The position numbers and the translations under genes were made by a program. From assembly GCA_025350445.1 (NCBI GenBank), contig JANXXV010000430.1:1-8758 (forward strand): a stretch of DNA of 8,758 nt. Reading direction: 5' to 3'. The notes beneath the pieces are model-generated. The model saw nothing but the letters and a program-made list of their open reading frames with translations. It had not been told where the DNA came from and searched no databases. The DNA comes from Bryobacteraceae bacterium (lineage in GTDB: Bacteria; Acidobacteriota; Terriglobia; Bryobacterales; Bryobacteraceae). This document shows, one piece after another, positions 5,926 through 8,758 of this stretch (positions are counted from its first letter, which is position 1; each line of letters begins with the position of its first letter).

Positions 5926-7402
5926 GCGTCTCCATGGAGCTTTCCTTCAGGATGCTTTCCGTCACCATAAATGAGGCAACGTAACCAACAGAAATAGTAA
6001 CCGACGTTCCTATAAAAACGTACCAGGTCCACGCGATGGGTGTGTAGATTTTCACATAAAACATGACCAGCAGACCGGCTACCATGCCGGCGATGGCCGC
6101 GTTCTCTCCCACGCGCCGGGTCAGCAATCCCAGCAGGAACACTCCCAGCAATCCACCGTAAAGGATGGATGCGATGGAGAGGCCGGCTTCCAGGACCGAG
6201 CCCCAGTTCCGCGCGATCAGGCCGATACCGAACAGCACCGCTCCCCAAACGAGGGTGCTGAGCTTGGCCAGTTTCAGAAAATACTCCTCCGGCTGCCCGG
6301 CGCCGCCTCTGCGAACCATCATCGGCTTGTAGAAATCCATGATGGTGGTGGAGGCAAGGGCGTTCAGCGCGGCGCTGAGGTTCGACATAGCGGCCGCTAG
6401 AATGGCGGCAATCACCAGTCCGGCAACGCCGGGGGGCAGGTTGTGCCAGATGAAATCGGGGTAGATGCGGTCGGAGGGTTTCGGCGCCGGCAGCCCCGTG
6501 TCCTTGTAGTAGACGAACAGGATGGCGCCAATGGCCAGAAACAGCGTGAATTGGAAGAAGATGACGAACCAACTGGTGAACAGCGCCAGGCGGCTTTCCC
6601 GCAGCGTCTTGGCGGCCAGCAGGCGCTGCACCATCAGTTGCTCGGTTCCATGGCTTGCAGTGGTCAGGAACGCGCCGCCGATCAGGCCGGCCCAGAAGCT
6701 ATAAGTCCGCGTGAAGAATTCCGGCGTGAACGAAAATCGAAAGTCGAAGACCTGGAATTTGTGCAGCCCGCCGGCGACTTCGGCAACATGATTCCATCCG
6801 CCGGGAATTTTGCCCAGGATTACGAAGAAGCTAAGAAGCGCGCCGCCGACGTAGAGAAACATCTGGACGACGTCCGTCCAGATCACCGCCGTCATTCCTC
6901 CTTCAAATGTGTAGAAGAGAGTAAGGCACACGATCAGAATTATGGACCCGATTTCGCCGGTGCCGAGGATGATGGAGATCACAATGGAAATGGCGAACAC
7001 GCGGACGCCTTCGGCCAACGCGCGCAGAATCAGAAACGTGCCCGCGGTGAGCTTGCGAATGCGTTGCCCGAAGCGCCGCTGCATTAACTCGTAGGCGGTG
7101 AACATTTCGCCGCGGAAGTAGTGCGGCAGGAATAAAGCGGATATGATAATGCGGGCGAGCAAATAGCCCATGATCACTTGCAGCAGGCCGAAGTTGCCAT
7201 TGAAGGCGATTCCGGGGGTGCCGATTACGGTAAGAGTGCTGGTTTCGGCGGAGACAATCGAGAATCCAATGGCCCACCAGGGCGCGTTGCGGCCTCCGAG
7301 GAAATAGTCTTTGAGGGTCCTCTGATTCGAGCGGAATCGCGAGCCGAACCACGTGATTCCCACAAGATAGAGCAGGATCACAGTGAGATCGAAATATCTC
7401 AT
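5918..7402 (-). CDS. Sodium:solute symporter family (SSS) transporter
   Basis: This 494-residue membrane protein belongs to the sodium:solute symporter family, which couples Na+ entry to uptake of sugars, amino acids, vitamins or organic acids. Family landmarks occur in order: DYFLGGRNAPWW (32-43) with the SAETS helix after it, YTFEGGMTAVIWTDVVQ (164-180), GTEQLMVQR (252-260), and AAAMSNLSAALNALAST (336-351), the helix holding the Na2-site serines in characterised members. About 13 membrane helices are expected. The substrate is undetermined; a sugar or sugar acid is plausible given the neighbouring N-acetylmuramidase gene. The N-terminus (MRYFDLTVILLYL) looks authentic, but no Shine-Dalgarno sequence precedes the ATG, so initiation may be leaderless or weak. 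It is the first gene of a two-gene operon with the APC permease. Confidence 0.94.
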   Translation of the reverse strand: MRYFDLTVILLYLVGITWFGSRFRSNQRTLKDYFLGGRNAPWWAIGFSIVSAETSTLTVIGTPGIAFNGNFGLLQVIMGYLLARIIISALFLPHYFRGEMFTAYELMQRRFGQRIRKLTAGTFLILRALAEGVRVFAISIVISIILGTGEIGSIILIVCLTLFYTFEGGMTAVIWTDVVQMFLYVGGALLSFFVILGKIPGGWNHVAEVAGGLHKFQVFDFRFSFTPEFFTRTYSFWAGLIGGAFLTTASHGTEQLMVQRLLAAKTLRESRLALFTSWFVIFFQFTLFLAIGAILFVYYKDTGLPAPKPSDRIYPDFIWHNLPPGVAGLVIAAILAAAMSNLSAALNALASTTIMDFYKPMMVRRGGAGQPEEYFLKLAKLSTLVWGAVLFGIGLIARNWGSVLEAGLSIASILYGGLLGVFLLGLLTRRVGENAAIAGMVAGLLVMFYVKIYTPIAWTWYVFIGTSVTISVGYVASFMVTESILKESSMETHA

Positions 7403-7449
7403 GAGATAGGGAGTCTAACACAATCGCGCCCGGAGCCCGGATGGAATGG

Positions 7450-7482
7450 GGGAACAAGTTTGTATTCCCGGGAACAAGTTTG
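7450..7482. repeat. 13-bp direct repeat at 20-bp period, around a 10-bp palindrome
   Basis: GGGAACAAGTTTG occurs at 7450-7462 and exactly again at 7470-7482, a 20-bp offset of about two helical turns. The palindrome TTCCCGGGAA (7465-7474) bridges the spacer and the second copy. It lies about 50 bp upstream of the symporter start and 30 bp upstream of the predicted plus-strand -35 box, so it may be a tandem regulator site for either divergent unit. No regulator is identified. Confidence 0.5.
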
Positions 7483-7512
7483 CGCGGTAGCGCATCTAAC
7501 GCGCAGAGGCTA

Positions 7513-7541
7513 TTGCGGCCTGAAGTTGATTCCGGTATACT
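7513..7541 (+). promoter_or_regulatory. Candidate promoter for the TPR protein gene
   Basis: TATACT (7536-7541, 5 of 6 to the -10 consensus) is preceded at 17 bp by TTGCGG (7513-7518, 3 of 6 to the -35 consensus). Transcription would begin near 7548, leaving a leader of roughly 110 nt before the preferred GTG start. The weak -35 box could mean activator dependence on the upstream direct repeats. It is predicted by eye only. Confidence 0.4.
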
Positions 7542-7644
7542 CCGCAAATACGATACTGACGGATCGCCCGAGTGTGCGCGTTGGTTCAGTGAAAGACGGG
7601 ACGTCACGGTACCCGATGGAATGAGTAATTTTAACTTTGAGTTT

Positions 7645-7650
7645 GGGAGG
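7645..7650 (+). promoter_or_regulatory. Ribosome binding site deciding the TPR gene start
   Basis: GGGAGG lies 6 bases before the GTG at 7657. A second purine run, AGGAG (7653-7657), lies 5 bases before the GTG at 7663. The in-frame ATG at 7621 has only a GGA directly against it. The ribosome sites therefore favour a GTG start, which also puts the signal peptide at the N-terminus. Confidence 0.6.
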
Positions 7651-7656
7651 CCAGGA

Positions 7657-8758
7657 GTGCTGGTGAGAATTTCCAAGACGATGTGTTCGGCCGCGATTGC
7701 GGCTGTCTTCTGCGTTTCCATGTGGGGCCAAGCCACACCCGCGCCGGAGAAGAAAGTAAAAGACCGGGCAGAGTACGATTTGTACGACTCGATCACGAAA
7801 GAACAGAACCCCACGAAGCGCCTGGAATTCCTGAACACGTGGAAGGAGAAGTACGCCGAAACCGACTACAAGAAGGAACGGCTGCTTTTTTATCTGACGA
7901 CCTACGTCCAGTTGAATCAGCCGGCGAAGGTAATCGATACCGCCAAGAGCATTCTGGAAATCGATCCGAAAGACTTCACCTCCCTCTATTACATCTCCTT
8001 ACTCACTGTGACGCAAAACGATCTGAGCGCAGGCGCGCTGGACACAGGCGAAAAAGCTTCACGGGGCATGCTGGCGAATCTGGATACGACGTTCGCCAAG
8101 GAAAAGAAACCTGCTCCGACCAGCGAAGCGGATTGGACCAAGGCCCGGAACGATATGGAAGCCATTGCTCATAAGACGCTGGGTTGGGTGGGCATTCAGA
8201 AAAAGACCTGGGAAGTGGCCGAACAGGAGTTCCGCAAGGAACTGGCGCTCAGCCCAACGGACGCGCAGGTCTCATACTGGTTAGGACAGTCCATCGGCGG
8301 CCAGAAGAAAATTGAACGGACACCGGAGGCGATCTATTACTACGCCCGCGCGGCCAGCTACGATGGCCCGGGCGCGTTACCCCCTGACTTTCGCAAGCAG
8401 GTTGACGACTATCTCGTTAAAGCGTACAAGGGCTACCACGGCAGCCCGGATGGTTTAGCCGAGATCAAGGCGCTGGCGAAGACTAACGCAATGCCGCCGG
8501 CGGATTTCAAGATCAAGAGCGTGAAGGACATCGCCGAAGAGGCAGCCAAGAAAGACGAAGATTTCAAGAAGAGCAACCCGGCTTTGGCGATGTGGATGGG
8601 TGTGAAGAATGAACTGGCCGGCGCAAACGGCGCTCAGTATTTCGAGTCGAGCGTGAAAGGCGCGGGGCTCCCAAAACTTCGCGGCAAATTGGTTTCCCAG
8701 ACTCCTGCCATTAAGCCGAAGACCCTGGTGCTAGCCATGTCCGACGACACAACTCCGG
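7657..8758 (+). CDS. Secreted tetratricopeptide repeat protein, 3' end beyond window
   Basis: The reading frame stays open to the window edge, giving 367 codons of an incomplete protein. The N-terminus is a Sec signal peptide: Arg4 and Lys7, a hydrophobic stretch SAAIAAVFCVSMW (11-23), and likely cleavage near Gly24/Gln25-Ala26, so export to the periplasm or beyond is expected. The mature part is helical and rich in Lys and Glu, with TPR-like units around 72-105 (ending LEIDP), 172-201 (ending LALSP) and 204-236. TPRs mediate protein-protein contacts; no catalytic motif is seen. From about 325 the character changes (GAQYFESSVKG, KPKTLVLAM), suggesting a second domain cut by the edge. Alternative in-frame starts are ATG 7621 and GTG 7663. 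Similar proteins are recalled from acidobacteria, unverified. Its partner is unknown. Confidence 0.85.
   Translation, partial: MLVRISKTMCSAAIAAVFCVSMWGQATPAPEKKVKDRAEYDLYDSITKEQNPTKRLEFLNTWKEKYAETDYKKERLLFYLTTYVQLNQPAKVIDTAKSILEIDPKDFTSLYYISLLTVTQNDLSAGALDTGEKASRGMLANLDTTFAKEKKPAPTSEADWTKARNDMEAIAHKTLGWVGIQKKTWEVAEQEFRKELALSPTDAQVSYWLGQSIGGQKKIERTPEAIYYYARAASYDGPGALPPDFRKQVDDYLVKAYKGYHGSPDGLAEIKALAKTNAMPPADFKIKSVKDIAEEAAKKDEDFKKSNPALAMWMGVKNELAGANGAQYFESSVKGAGLPKLRGKLVSQTPAIKPKTLVLAMSDDTTP

Noticed and set aside
6443..7087. 214-residue plus-strand frame antisense to the symporter, and a 228-residue minus frame at 5886-6572
   Set aside because: Both overlap the symporter gene entirely or nearly so, and have no recognisable features.
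7450..7482. CRISPR-like array
   Set aside because: Only two 13-bp copies with a 7-bp gap; far too short in repeat and spacer.
7683..8174. 163-residue plus-strand frame
   Set aside because: It is out of frame with the signal-peptide/TPR protein that runs open from 7657 to the window end.

Overview
The window reads as a GC-rich chromosomal segment of a free-living heterotroph, most likely an acidobacterium of the Solibacter/Bryobacter type. This assignment rests on recalled resemblance of three proteins (a Memo-family protein with an extra N-terminal domain, a secreted TPR protein, and a small coiled-coil/AT-hook protein) and was not checked by any search. Six protein genes are supported with good confidence and a seventh, small one, with moderate confidence. 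No rRNA, tRNA or CRISPR array is visible.

Layout. (1) Minus strand, 52-1272: a Memo / AmmeMemoRadiSam-B family protein. (2) Divergent from it across only 27 bp, on the plus strand, a two-gene unit: pterin-4a-carbinolamine dehydratase (1300-1587), overlapping by 4 bp a secreted two-domain enzyme (1584-3902). The enzyme joins a class-C beta-lactamase-like serine hydrolase (AmiE-like) to a DUF1343/NamZ exo-N-acetylmuramidase domain (GH171). (3) A non-coding stretch 3903-4120 holding a 109-bp MITE-like element whose left terminal repeat contains the stop codon of the preceding gene. (4) Minus strand, 4121-4330: a 69-residue coiled-coil protein with two AT-hooks, preceded by a control region with a sigma70-like promoter flanked by two near-identical 20-bp palindromes whose centres lie 84 bp apart. 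(5) Minus strand, 5918-7402 then 4546-5925: a sodium:solute symporter and an APC-family amino acid permease with an 8-bp start/stop overlap, so an operon. (6) Divergent from these, a 254-bp intergenic region with a 13-bp direct repeat at 20-bp period and a candidate promoter, then a secreted TPR protein running off the right edge.

How the genes may fit together. The hydrolase fusion looks built to dismantle cell-wall fragments outside the cytoplasm: one domain would remove peptides from N-acetylmuramic acid and the other would release MurNAc from glycan ends. The nearby symporter and amino acid permease could import the sugar and amino acid products. That is inference from proximity and family knowledge; the transporters are on the opposite strand and their substrates cannot be read from sequence. 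The parts most worth a second look are the fused hydrolase, the MITE at its stop codon, and the AT-hook gene with its paired operator-like palindromes.
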